A stretch of DNA of 64,000 nucleotides from Mesotaenium endlicherianum (lineage: Eukaryota > Streptophyta > Zygnematophyceae > Zygnematales > Mesotaeniaceae). The stretch's first letter is position 1, and every line of letters begins with the position of its first letter. Shown piece after piece: positions 1-14,481 of the stretch. The DNA is taken from assembly GCA_009602735.1 (NCBI GenBank), contig WELA01012983.1, forward strand, positions 76,578 through 140,577, given 5' to 3'. Position numbers and translations under genes: made by a program. Under the pieces are notes generated by a model, which was given only the letters and a program-made list of their open reading frames with translations, was not told the origin of the DNA and did no database searches.

Positions 1-37
1 AGGGTGGGTGGGGCGGGAGGGTGGGAGGGAGCGACAC

Positions 38-2384
38 CTGTAGAGCACGGAGAGGCCGAGGTGGAGCAGCGAGCGGATGTAGTAGGGCCGCCGCCGGCTG
101 AACTCGAAGAAGCCCTGCGACCCAAACGCGTGGAAGCTGGAGCCCGCCCCGCCAGAGCTGCCGTAACTCCAGCAAGCGAGAGAGCAAGCGAGCAAGCCCA
201 GGGGGCCTGGGAAGGGTTAGCAAGAGAACGAGCGAGCAAGCGAGCGCACAAGCAAAAGGGCGCACAAGCGAGCGAGCGCGCAAGCGAGCGAGCGCACGCA
301 AAAGCAAGAGAAAGTGAGCGCACGCAAAAGCAAGAGAAAGTGAGCGTACGCACGAGCACGCGGGCGGGCGAGAGCACGCGGGCGGGCGAGCGCACGCGCG
401 GGCGGGCAGGCGGGCGGGCCCGCGGGTGGGCGAGCCCAGGACGTCACTCAGACATCTTGCGCATGTGTGCATATGTATGAGCAGAACTGTGTGGTGTATG
501 AATGTTTATACGTAGACAGAGCTTCAAGGAGGTGAGAGTGCGTACATTAACCCAGATATATATATTTCAATCATACTTGCACACATGTCTGTAAGCTAAT
601 ACCCGTTTGGGGATACATCCACAAGCGTGACGTGACACGGGTACTCCAGGAGCTGGTGCCTCACCGAAGTCTCCGACAACCGCAGGAAGAAGATTGAGGG
701 AGAGGGAGGGCGGGGAGGGGGCGTGAGCGGGGGCCAGAAAGGCAGCAGGGGTGAAGAAAGTTAAGCTGGGGCATCCGCGACATGCATGCCTTCGTCGGGC
801 ATAGAGATGGCAACTGAGGGATCTCAGGCCTCTGCGTTCAGGGTTTAGGGTTAAAGCCTTTTGGGCTTAGTAGACACACGCGTACTCCCTCCCTAGAGAC
901 GGCAGCTACAGCCAGTTTGAGAGAGAAAATAGGGTATAGAAAGCCGGGCTGAGCTTCTGCAGCTGGTGCTGCGGCTGCAACTGGGGCTGCGGCTGCGGCT
1001 GGGGGCCAGGCATGTGCCACATGGGCGGGCTCTCGCGAAGAGGGGGCGCCACCTGTTGAGCTCCGCAACGGGCAGCTGGAAGACCGCATGGCCGGGCCAG
1101 CGTGCGTGGACGTGCTCGTAGGACGCCACGTCGTCAGCAAACACAAGCAGCCGGTCTGTGTAGCCGAGCTGCTCCACGAACGCCGCCCAGTTCCGGAAAA
1201 ACTCCAGATAGCCTGCAGCCAGGAGGGCCCCATGCAGGAGCGAACCCTAAACCCCTTAATCCTGAAGCCTTAAGCCAGCCGTGAGGGGGGGGGCTCACGA
1301 AGGTGGGCTCCGTTTTTTAGGGGGGGGGGGGGGCTTTGAGAGGAAGTTGGGGAGAGCCCCAGGCGCCAGGCTCTATCCCCAATTCTGCCAAACCCTAACC
1401 CTAAATGAGATTGCCACACCCGGGCACTTATTGTCTGAACGGGGCCTTTGGGGGGAGGGGGAGAGAGCCACGGGCGGCAGAAACGCAATCCATAAAGCCT
1501 GGAGGAAAGATGCAGGGAGTCGGGCTTGAAGCTCTTAAACCCTCAGCAATGAGTCTGAGATAATGGGGTAGAGAAGGGGAGGGGCGGAAGGGGGGGGGGC
1601 TCTGGGGGCCTATCGGGAGGAGACATCAGGTTTCATTATACAAAGTGGCGCCACCTGGATTTGTATGCGCTGCCTCTACTCCCTCTTGGGAACAGCAACC
1701 CACGCGTGCGTGCAGATGCGCGCGTGTGTGCGTGTGTGCGCATGCGCGCATGTGTGCTGCGTACACGCGTGTGTGCGTGCGCACGCCACAGGGGTTCTGG
1801 GCATAGGTGGCGGGACGAGAGAGGGGACTAGACTGCCAGCCGCGCGCACGCGCGCGTGCTTTCGCCTGGCACCTGGCAGTCTGCCAGGCCTGCAGACAGC
1901 GCGCTAAACCCCAGGCCCTCCACACCCTCAGCATCACTCATGCACGGCCAAATCCCCAGGCTCCTTGCGCTCTTAACGTGATAACTTTTGCAAAACCCTC
2001 AAAACAGTTACAGGCATGGGAGGCTCTTCATCTGATAGGCCCCTCTCTGTCGCCGCCGTGGCTTGTCGTATTGACACTTGGCAGCTTCTATGAGGACGTG
2101 CAGATTGGCCTGTGCCAGACTTCCGGCAGAAGAGCCCGCGCCTCTCCCTGCAAGAACTGCGTGGGCCCCTGGGTCCCCGCTTGGCCCCTCGCTGAACCTT
2201 GTTGAACGCCCTTTTAAACCCCGCTAGGCTCGCTAACACTAGCTAGTCTACCTGAGGCCCACTGGAGCCCAGCGGTCTCACCCCTAAGCTGGAGACGCTG
2301 TGTGATTACATCATCCTTACGTGCATAGTGTAATATATATATAGATAGAAGCACTCATATATGTATATATGTGTGTGTGTGTGT

Positions 2385-2433
<49 letters not shown>

Positions 2434-3053
2434 CGTGTATGTGAACATGTATAGATACACATATATAGATACACATATATATTTGTTTATTTATTTATTT
2501 ATCTATTTATTTACATATATACGTACATATAGATAATGGAAGAAAGAAGAGCACCTTCGTTGCAGCACACCATGACGATGGTGTCCTCCTTCGCCGCCCG
2601 CCTCGCAATCTCCTCAAACTGCTCCACACTCGTGGGGACCACGTGCTCCGCTCCCGCTCCGCCGCTTGGCACCTCCCCCTCCTCCGCCAGCCTCCTACCA
2701 CCGCCTCCTCTTCGCGCATGGAAAAATCTACGTCCCTGATTGATCTCATCTCGCAGATGCCCCTCGCTGTCAGACTCGAGCCTTGATCCCCTCTCTGGCT
2801 CCATTTCTGGCTCACCCCCCCCCTCAAGCTCACCACCTATTCTGCGGCCCTGATTGCTCCCAAGCTCCCGGGCGTATGGCCCCTCTGGCTTGCAAGCAAC
2901 CAGCAGGGAACGACAGGAGCTCAGACTCAACACAGCGAGGAATGCCACGAGTGCACTAGGCACACATGTGGCCCGCCCATGAATACATGGTGTGCTTTTT
3001 CTCGAAAAGGTGTCCCTTCTTCGGCTCTTGGTGCTCACCGGTGCTCCATCCAT
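38..3053 (-). CDS. Nucleotide-diphospho-sugar transferase-like type II membrane glycosyltransferase (3' part lies off the window)
   Basis: Three minus-strand exons join in frame: 3053-2555, 1212-1053 and 157-38. The first splice completes a Gly codon and the second a Ser codon. The N-terminus is a short basic tail followed by a hydrophobic segment at about residues 30-48, which fits a type II Golgi anchor. An acidic, Gly-rich stem comes next. The catalytic part shows a VEQFEEIARR..DTIVMVCCNEG strand, then GYLEFFRNW, LGYTDRLLVFADD and FGSQGFFEFSRRRP..LGLSVLY. This series is typical of the nucleotide-diphospho-sugar transferase family (PF03407, GT77-like). In that family the metal-binding DxD motif follows right after the last visible exon, so it should lie beyond position 1. 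The ATG at 3053 is the first in-frame ATG before the anchor. Substrate is unknown; a plant-type arabinosyl- or xylosyltransferase role is inference. Family call fairly sure, exact enzyme not. Confidence 0.72.
181..445. repeat. GCGA/GCGC-rich minisatellite in a glycosyltransferase intron
   Basis: The stretch is built from GAGC, AAGC and GGGC tetramers. It includes two adjacent copies of a 26-bp unit (about 295-347) and a GGGCGGGC tract near 360-430. It lies between exons 157-38 and 1212-1053. Long open frames across it are a by-product of the repeat and are not called as genes. Confidence 0.75.
2337..2520. repeat. GT microsatellite with TA and TTTA flanks
   Basis: A nearly pure GT run (about 2369-2430) is flanked by ATATAT stretches and a TTTA tetramer run (about 2485-2510). 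It sits at the 5' end of the first glycosyltransferase intron, just past the donor at 2554. Confidence 0.85.
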
Positions 3054-4548
3054 ATCTGAAGAATGTAGTGGTGACGACAAGCGTGCACTTACCCGTCGCG
3101 CATACACTAGTCAAGCAAGCCTTTATCTCAGGTATGAGGCGGCGGGAGGAGCGTATGTTAATCAAGCAGCGCCCATGGCAAAGCGGACAACATTTCCCAG
3201 CAACCACCCGAAGAGCTTAGTTGGCAACCGGAGACTCATCGTGTCAGTGTCAAGAGGCACGCGTACTTAACGAAACTAAGGTATGTCTGCGTGAGAGAAG
3301 CGGACGTTGGAGAACCGCAGTTTCTCTTTAGCAATATCTGATACTCCAACTAACAAAACGGGACTCACGTGGTTGAAAGCGTGCACCTTCACGAGTCCTC
3401 CGAAGTCCTCCCCCCATGCAGACCACTTGACGAACTGTTGCATGAGAAGCAGTCGGTTATATCGTCCCCATGCATATTGCCACCCATCAGCGCTGAGGAG
3501 CACCAGTACCCACGGTATGTCGCAACTTTGAAGCTCCCTGTACGCCACCGACCTTCTAGCTTTCGACCTTTTGACGTTTCCATGATATAAGAGTTCAAAC
3601 TTCAGTAGTGGTGTGAGTCCTGACTCCTGACTGCTCCTGACCTGCTCCTGACTCACTACGTTGTCGCCTGAGTTATCTGATAAAGATAAAGAGAGTGACA
3701 GGTGGTAGGAAAGCTCTGACGCCGTTGACTTTTAGACATCACTCAAGCTGGCTCAAGTGGGCTCAAGGCAGCAGCTCATGGACCATGGCAGCTGAGGCTC
3801 CACTGGCCCAGGCCACGACCTGGCCTTGACTGGCTAGTGCTGGCTAGAGCAGGCTTGGGTCAGACTCGAGAGTGGGTTAGAGTGGGGCTAGGGCAGGCTA
3901 GGGTGGGCTAGAGCGGGCTAGGGCAGGCCGGGGCTAGGCTCGGAGCAGCTAGAAGGTTGGAAACTTGGAACATGGAGTCTGCGACGAACCACGACCGACC
4001 GACCACCTTTAGTTGACTACAAAAGCTGGCAGCAGCTGGCATCAGCTGGCGTAATTTAAGAAAAATTGGTAAAAGAAAGTCCTTAAAGCCGACACGAAGC
4101 CGTCAGAAGGCTGGCCGCCAGATACTTCCACCTGCTTTCACGGCCCTATGCCTCAGCCAGGCCTCAGCCTTCCACTGGCTTTCACCATCATCCATATGCT
4201 TTTCGTGGGGCTTTCACCAGGCTTTCACCACCTTCCACGCTCTACAGCGCCGCCAATTTGTCAAGGATGCAGTTGACTAATGATATATTTTGACCAAAAT
4301 GTTGTTGACTGTGCATTCCAGTGGATGCGATCTGTTTACATCAACTATCGTCAGCTCTCGGAGGTTCCTGGCTGTTCCTTGCCCTTGGCAGCTGGTGGCG
4401 GCACTATCCTGGCGACATGCAGGAACTACGTCAGCTTGTTTCCGTACAACATGCCCGGTCGTCCTTGTACGAAGTAATCATGAGACACAGTGCGCCATCA
4501 TGAGAAAGGAAAGGCACTGGCAGAGAAAACTCATCCTCTCCCAATTGC
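3054..4548. other. Intergenic region between two divergent genes, with a degenerate GGGCTAGGGCA tandem tract
   Basis: No convincing gene is seen. Open frames at 3276-3656 (minus) and 4290-4592 (plus) have no recognisable domain. At about 3838-3945 a unit of 10-11 bp resembling GGGCTAGGGCA is repeated about nine times with drift. Nearby text carries repeated GGCTCAAG and CAGCTGGC words. The region should contain the promoters of both the glycosyltransferase and the beta-helix gene. Confidence 0.5.
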
Positions 4549-4557
4549 TATATATAG
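4549..4557 (+). promoter_or_regulatory. Candidate TATA box of the beta-helix gene
   Basis: TATATATAG lies about 200 bp upstream of the ATG at 4755, in otherwise mixed sequence. The distance allows a 5' leader of about 170 bases. Position and motif are the only support. Confidence 0.4.
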
Positions 4558-4754
4558 TAGCCCTCCGAGAAGTTACGGTGTACTGGATGTAGAGAGTCGT
4601 CACTCTGCAGCTCTTCTCTGACTTATCTTCTGCTTAGCTCGACTTTTTTTGAAGGCCGCAAGTCCAATCAGACATACCGGCAGCTCACCATTTTTTGCAA
4701 CGAAGACTGATTCGAAGAAGCCCCCCTTACACTAGAAGCTTGGCGTTGGCGGAA

Positions 4755-7700
4755 ATGGCTTTGCGGAGAAATGTACTGGCCCTTGTCCTCTTTGCTTCAG
4801 TGGCCATGGCCACTGCTCAGTATCTATACGAGGACGGCGACACAACCGAGGGTAAGTGACGTTCTCAAACCCTACGATGCCTGCAATTTCGTCGACTGTG
4901 CAAATGGCGGCTTGGTCTCCTCAGCCCCAGCTGCTTGCACTTGCTGCTTAGAGGAACACCCAGGCCTGACAAACTACAAGCTCTGATATATCCGAGAGGC
5001 CTACAGAAGTTCTAAACATATATCATAACTCGTCAAAGCTTCATAATATGTCCCTCCTAAAGAGCTCCGCTCGCCCCGAGTGTCAGACTCTCTCGGAGAA
5101 TGAGGGCGCTGCTGTATCCTCCTTTCATCGTTTCTTTCTCGAAGCTTCCGTACGCTGCTCACGTGAGCTGCAGATGTGTAACTTTTGACAAGCTGTATGC
5201 ATGATGCCAACAGGCCGTGTGGCCCGCGGCATCGCCAGCTGGCGACAGACGCTGCGATGTGCTTACACGCGTAATTGGAGGAGTACATTTAATGGAGCTG
5301 CAAGCAAATTGAGCTGCAAGTAGAGAATTTGTATCCTAAGGCATGCACCATGTACTGATCATCATTTCGGGCTGCGTGCATGTTCTGAGCAGCTGCAGGG
5401 GGCGGCAGGCGTCTGCTCGCCAAGAAGACGGGCGAGGACATCCTGGCTGCTGCCATCACAAAGGCCAATGTGAGCACGCCGCATGCGTCCGTCACAATCC
5501 GTCGCAATCCGTATCGAGTGCCCTGCGTGATGCATCACACGCATGCAGCGTGGGCGTTGAAAACGAGAGACTCTTGGAGCTGCTGCTGCTGCTGCTGGCA
5601 CGCATGCGTCGTTGCCCAAGAGCCCGAGTTGCCTCTGCCGTGCGTGTGCACGCAGCACCATTCGCCACTGGCCGATGGTTCAGAGGGGCACGCAGGGGGG
5701 CTGCCGATGGGCCGGGGCGTAGAAATTATACTAATGCTGTATGCTCGTGGGCTGGGCGCTCCCCTTGAGCCTTATGCAGAAAAACAACGACCACGCGTAC
5801 TCCGCCGACCCCACGTACGCGCTGGTGCTCAAGCAAGACGTGTTTCTCACCAAGTGAGTCATGCGTCTCGCGCTCCCCCTCCCCCCTGCTCCCCTCCCCC
5901 TCTTCCTCCCCCTCCTGTTCCTCCTCCTCCTGCTCCTCCTGCTCCTCCTCCTCTTCCTCAGCGTCACCTCTGCGTCTCCTCTTCCATCCCAGTTGCCTTC
6001 TCGTCACATACATTTTCATCATTTTATGTTGCTCCTTCTTCTTCTCTATGACTATTGGGCTCCGTTGCAGACAGCTGGCGCTACATTTCATGCATGTCAC
6101 AGCTCTGCTTCTTTTTCTCTTTACATTCGGTTTCTCGGTCTTCGTGCATGCCGTTATCGGCTGACACAGGTGTCGTCCTCTCGCATGCCGACGGCTCAGA
6201 GAAAGCTTAGACCTGACGCCCTGCCCCCGTTGTGTGTGTGTGTATGCGTGCGTGCGTGCACGTGCGCTTGCGCATGTGTGTGGGTGACACGTGGCGGGGG
6301 GACTGACAGGAAGCTGCCGACGCTGATCAACAACGCGGTGCTGGGCGTGACAGGCGCCTGCAAGGACGCCAAGGGCAAGCCCAGGAAGTGCGCGGCGTGC
6401 TCTGCCCTCCCTCCCTCCTCTTTCCTCCTGCTGCAACTATGGTCAACACAGTCGACGTTCTCAACACACAGCTTCAGATTTACGTTGCATGTGGGGGCGT
6501 GTATGTGGGGGCGTGCGCGCGTGTGTGTGTGTGTGTTTGAAGAAGCGGGCAGGCATTTGGGCATGTGCTTGGGGAGGTCGACAGGGTCAGTAGGGGGGTG
6601 GGTGTGCGCGTGTGCGTGTATGCGTCTTCTTTCAACGCTTGGAAGCTGACTCATCTTGCTTTCGCTCTCCCTGCGCCCCCCCCCCCCGCCCCGCCCCCCC
6701 CCCCCNCCGCCCTCCTCCCCCCTCCTTCTTTTGGGCCCTCGTCCTACGACGGCAGGTGTGTGATCGACGGCGGCGGCAAGCACCAGATCTTCACCACGTG
6801 GTACCAGTACCCGGGGGGCCTGGTGCTCGACAACCTCGTGATCCAGAATGCGCTCAACAGCGTCGTCAACGGCTCCATGATCTTTGTCGCGCGCAATGTC
6901 GTCTTCCAGAACAACGTGCGCACGCTGCCCGAGGGCGGGGCCGTCCTCAGGTGCACCCTTCACTCCCCTTTTTCCCTGCCCCTCCCCCTCCCCCCTCCCC
7001 TCCGCCTCCGCCTGCGCCGCTCGCATTCTGGTCAACATTTACAGTCAACCCTCCAGTCAACCTTCTTGTTAACCTTCTGCTTTCACTATCCAGCCAGGTA
7101 TCATTTGCGACGACCGGGGTCCAGCCTGCCACGTCTGCGTGCAATCGCCTGACTCTGTGTGTGTGCGCGCGTGTGAATGCGCGTGAGTGCGTGCGTGCGC
7201 GTGCGTGTGCGTCCGTGTTTGTTTATGCGTGTGTGCGTGTGTGCGCTTGCATGTACGTGTGTGCCTGCCTGCTTGCGTGTGTGCCTGTGTGTGTGCGTGT
7301 GTGCGTGTCTTTATGTATGTGCATGTGTGCATGTATTTATGTATGTGCGTGTGCGAGCGTGCGCGTTTGAGCAGCTTCCACCACGGGGTGGGGTACCCGT
7401 TCCAGGTCACCAACTGCTCCTTCATCAACAACACGGCCCACAACGGCCACGGAGGGGCCATCTGGTCGGCCTTCTACTCGGGCGGGGGCGAGCCTTCGTT
7501 TGGCAACACCGCGTTCCGCGGCAACCGCGCCCTGAATGGAGCCGGCGGGGCCCTCAAGATGGGTGGCACGCAGTTCTACTGCTACAAGTGCACCTTCGAA
7601 AACAACTACGCGCGTGAGTTCGACGACGCGATGTCGATGGTGATGATCATGATGATTGTGATGATGATGATGATGGTAATTAGTGATGACGATGATGACG

Positions 7701-8834
7701 AGGAGAAGAATGATGAGGATGATGATGACAATGATGATGACGAGGATGATGATGATGATGATGATGGTGATTCAAAAAATTGCAGCAGTGTTGATATCGA
7801 CAACGATGGCGACGGTGACAATGATGACGGAGATCTCCACGACGATGAGAAACAGTGGTGAGGATGATGGTGATGACGATGACGATGTCAGCGACGCCTG
7901 TGGTCGCAGGCCAAGCTCAAGGCTGAGGGCTCTGTCGTGGGATCGAGTAGTTGAGAGAAATAGAAAGTGTGGCCGGAGCGTTGACAAAGCAAGAAGCGCT
8001 CCCTCTGCTCTCACACGCACTCTCATTTATACTCTTGCTCTCCCTGGATTTCATTTGCACCGGAGCATCTCCTGGCCTGTGACCAAACTCTAGTTTTTTA
8101 TCGACTAGTTCGTCAGGCTGGCTGGCTGTGAGAGAGAGAGAGTACCTGGCCGGGGGCTTTCCAAGCGGCAGCCAGGCCAGGCGTCAGCAAGACAAAGTTT
8201 TGGGGGCCACAATCGCCCCCAGTGCCGCCCGATGCGGCACATTTGTTGTTTCTCGCGCGCACGCTTATGTTGTCTTTGAACTTTTGTGTGTCTACCTCTC
8301 TACCTCTTTCTCCCCAATTTCCCTCCCTGCCCCCCCCCCCTTNTACGCTGTACTGCGCGCTCTCTCCCCCCCCTCCATCTCTCCTCTCCCTCCCTCTTCC
8401 TCCCTCTCCCTCCCCCTTCCCTCTTCCCCTCCTTCCTCCCCCCCTTCCCCGCTTCTATCGAGCCCAGTCCAGAGCGGCGGGGCCGTGCGCTTTGAGGGGT
8501 ACAACAACATGACGGTGTACAAGTCGTCCTTTACCAACAACACCTCGGGCGGCTTCTTCGGCGGCGCCGTCGCCTTCTCCGTGGCGTACGCGCGGCGCCA
8601 CGAGTCGCGCTTCTGCGACACCACCTTCACGGCCAACGCGGCGCCGAAGCAGCCCGCATCCCGCGACGTGTACCTGGACTTCCGCTACGAGGGCGAGTCC
8701 GACTGGCAGGGCCCGCCCGGCACGATCAACTTCTGCGGGGGCACGGCGAAGCCGGCGGTGCAGATCGCGGCGTCGGCCAAGGCGAAGCACATCTGGACGA
8801 TCGGGACCAACTGCACGTAAGCGACCGCCTGCTG

Positions 8835-8870
<36 letters not shown>

Positions 8871-9694
8871 CTCCTGCTCCTGCTCCTGCTCCTGCCTCCT
8901 AGACCTTCAAGATCCTGACCCTTTTTATTTCCCCGTGGTGATGCCGCTGCCGCTGCTGCTGCTGCTGCTGCTGGCGGGTGGGCGGGGCGTGCCTACGTGT
9001 GTGTGCGCGATTTATCTTTGGTGCTGGGCCTGCAGCGGGTTCTGCTCCGGGTGCCCCCACGACTGCTACGGCAACGGCAGGTGCCAGCTGGACCAGGACC
9101 TCATCCCCACGTGCGTGTGCAAGAACAACTACGAGCCCCAGGACCTGTACTGCAACAAGTGCAAGGGCGGCTCGCTGCTGGCCAAGCAGTGCACCGGATG
9201 CGAGCAGGGCTTCATCCCGCTCAAGAACGGCTCCTGCGAGGCCTGCCCCGGCCTTGAGAGCGTAAGTGTTTACCCCTCCCGCTCTCGCCAACGCCATCGC
9301 TATCGCTCTCTCACTATCGCTCTCTCGCCATCGCTCTCTCTCTCTCGCTCTCTCGCTTTTGCTCTCCGCGTTGCCCCCCGCCTCTCGCCCACTCCCCCCC
9401 TCTCTCTTTCCTCCTCCACCCCCGCTCCCTTGCTCTTGCTCTTGCCCTCCCCCTCCCCGCCTCCCTCTGGCCCTTCCTCTTGCTCTCCCCCTCTGATCCC
9501 TCCTCTCCCCCCTCCTCTTGCTCCGTCCCTCTACCCCCTCCTCACGCTCTCCCCCTCTCCTCCCTGCTCTCTTGTGCGTGAGTGTGTGCATGCGTGTGTG
9601 CATGCGTCTGTCTACCAGTACGTTTGTGTATGTGTGTGTGTCTCAGAGCGTGTGTGTACGTGTGTGCGTACGTGCGTGCATGCGTCTACCTGTA

Positions 9695-9730
<36 letters not shown>

Positions 9731-10383
9731 AGTGAGAGTGTGTGTGCACGTGCGTGCGTGCTTGCATTTGTGCGTGCATCCGTGCATGTCTATGTGTGTG
9801 CCTGTGTGTGTGCGTTTGTGCACGCGTGCGTGTTTTCACTCGTTATCTCTAACGCCGTGTCCCCCGAGTGCTGTGCATGCGTGCAGGCTTACTTCTACTA
9901 CACGGGCCCGTCGCTCAAGGGCCTCAACTACTACAAGACGGCCAAGTCATCGGCGGCGTGCAAGGCCGAGTGCGACGCACGCAACAAGAAGTTCGACTCC
10001 GAGGACACCTACTGCAACTTCTGGGCCTTCTATGGCAGGTTGGTGGTTGCGGCCGTCGCACGTTGCCGACACTTGCTCTCATCCCTTTGCCATTCTGATC
10101 AGTACATACTGCCATCTAAGCTCTGCAGTTACTTTGGAAAAAGCCCTTATTATGAATGCTTTTTTTTGGTGTGAATGTACTTACCACTGGTACGCTGGTC
10201 GCTGTGATGCTTGTTGTACGTTTGGGCGCCTGCAGCAAGGCGCCGAAGAGGTGTGCTGGCGCATGCCTCCTCTTCTACAACGACAACTCGTGCTACAACT
10301 TTACCATCAACTACGACGCCAAATATGACCTCTACTCGCAAAACGACGACGCTGGGTTGGGCTTTGGCTGCCCCATACCTTAA
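4755..10383 (+). CDS. Secreted right-handed beta-helix protein with Cys-rich and PAN/apple-like C-terminal parts
   Basis: Ten exons join in frame to a 542-residue protein: 4755-4851, 5399-5469, 5780-5853, 6310-6387, 6756-6950, 7375-7613, 8468-8816, 9036-9261, 9887-10038 and 10236-10383. All introns are GT..AG, with GCAG or CAG acceptors. Residues 1-22 form a clear signal peptide ending near ATAQ. Residues of about 100-330 carry repeated NxxFxNNxA and GGA turns (SFINNTA, AFRGNRA, TFENNYA, SFTNNTS), the pattern of pectate-lyase-like and outer-membrane-repeat beta helices. An EGF-like Cys-rich stretch follows ([14 protein letters not shown], then CVCKNNY and CTGCEQGF). The last 100 residues have paired cysteines resembling a PAN/apple domain. 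Many N-x-S/T sites fit an extracellular glycoprotein. No catalytic motif is evident, so adhesion or binding is as likely as polysaccharide cleavage. Introns are mostly TG, CT, CTG or GAT repeats; single N positions at 6706 and 8343 lie in introns. Confidence 0.82.
7146..7372 (+). repeat. TG/CG-rich simple-repeat intron
   Basis: This part of the intron between exons 5 and 6 of the beta-helix gene is almost wholly GTGTGC, GCGTGC and TATG words in the sense strand. It gives false Cys-Val-rich open frames. Confidence 0.85.
7629..7890 (+). repeat. GAT/GAC trinucleotide tract
   Basis: Right after the exon 6 donor (7614) the intron is made of GATGATGAC-type triplets with some AAG. The Asp-rich frame through it is a repeat artefact, because the real exon ends at 7613 and joins the one at 8468 in phase. 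Confidence 0.85.
8828..8975 (+). repeat. CTG trinucleotide tract
   Basis: CTG and CTC triplets run from about 8828 to 8895, with a second short CTG run at about 8949-8972. Both lie in the intron after exon 7 of the beta-helix gene. Confidence 0.85.
9266..9840 (+). repeat. Pyrimidine tract followed by TG repeat in an intron
   Basis: The intron between exons 8 and 9 begins with about 300 bp of CTCTCGC and CCCCCTC words and continues with about 270 bp of GTGTGCGTG words. It ends in GTGCAG at 9886. Confidence 0.85.
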
Positions 10384-11776
10384 TCCATTGTCGATTGCAG
10401 TGCTTTGTAGATACTTGAAAATCAATTTGCTGGGTTAATAGATATGGTGAGTGTTAGTTTTGACCTCATAGGACAGTTTTGTAGCAGATGTACCCACTTT
10501 CTGGTCTGTATGGAGATGGCAAGAATAGCTGACCTAAAATTGTGAGTAATGAGGGGTTAATTATTCTAGTATGATGCATGAGTGAAGGCCAGCAAGGTTC
10601 TCCAAAGCATGATAAAAGTCCTGTTAGCAGATTTGCCAGGGCCTACCCAGCGTCAGAACGGACTGATGAATATGGGATGTTCCATTATATATCCATCATG
10701 AGCTGATAATTTAGTTCATTTAACACACGCGTTCTAGAAAGACAGCATATTGATCAAAAGTTTCCTTTTGGGAGAAGAAGGCACTTGATCAAGACTAAGA
10801 TTACGCCCATTACTGGAAATTACAACTTTTCATCGACAAACCACATACAGATTGCTGCAGTACTTTCCAAACTGCATGCCTTTTCTTGCAAACATCAATC
10901 TAACAAAAGTTTCTCATGAATGCTTTGAAGACTCGTATGTAAAACGAATTTCAAGCTTAGTCCACCAACCAGAAAATTTTCTCAAACTATCAGCAGCTGT
11001 ATCGAAGTTCGAATAGACGCAATTTCCAAATTTAGGAAATCTTGGGCATGTAACTATTATCACAAACAAAGAAAGAACTTGACAACCTTGCCATGCACCT
11101 CAACTTTACCGATGCAGCCAGACGGTTTTAACATCCCCTTCCCCACACCCAGACTCCGCCAAACAAAAAGTACTGATTCCACGACATCAACCTTCACTGG
11201 CAAGATACTTGAGCAAAGTAAATTAAATAATGATTACAATTGCTACTACAGGTGTGATATGTGGTGAAAAGTTTAGTGGGATAGACATGTGGCTGTCCAA
11301 GGTGCACATGGACAGCACAGTTGTGCAAGCACTATTACACTCAAGTGCATATTCGATTGGGTGCTTACATAATTCCTACTAGTAAATTGCTGAACTTCCG
11401 AACTAACATGATATCATTGCCCGAGTGACCTGCTGCACCTTTACTAACATAGATGTGCGACAAGTGCCTTGCACTAATATCAAGAACTTAGATCACTAGG
11501 AAAGACATGCATGATTCACACAATGCAATCAAGAAAAACGAAATCTGAGCTTTATCCAATTCGACTTTAAAACCATAACACGCAGGAATTCACGAGCAGC
11601 AATGTTTAAACACCCAATGTCTTACTTATGCTTTGAACAAATGACAAAGCCGAGGCTATACAACATTTACAGCTCCCAGATACATTCTCACACTACACAT
11701 CAAATCTGTACACTAAGCAACTAAAAGAGAAATACCTGTGCAGGATCTCTAAACCCACATATGATGTTTACACTAC
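10384..11776. other. Convergent intergenic spacer
   Basis: This AT-richer spacer lies between the ends of the beta-helix gene (plus) and polyubiquitin (minus). It should hold both 3' untranslated regions. No gene, RNA or clear repeat is seen; the small frame at 11079-11267 has no recognisable content. Confidence 0.5.

Positions 11777-14481
<2,705 letters not shown>

Noticed and set aside
7177-7861. Long Cys/Val-rich and Asp-rich open frames
   Set aside because: They read through TG and GAT simple repeats of an intron. The true exon 7375-7613 is bounded by a good acceptor and donor.
9266-10174. Open frames across CT and TG tracts
   Set aside because: Intron repeat artefacts; exons 8 and 9 of the beta-helix gene splice in phase across them.
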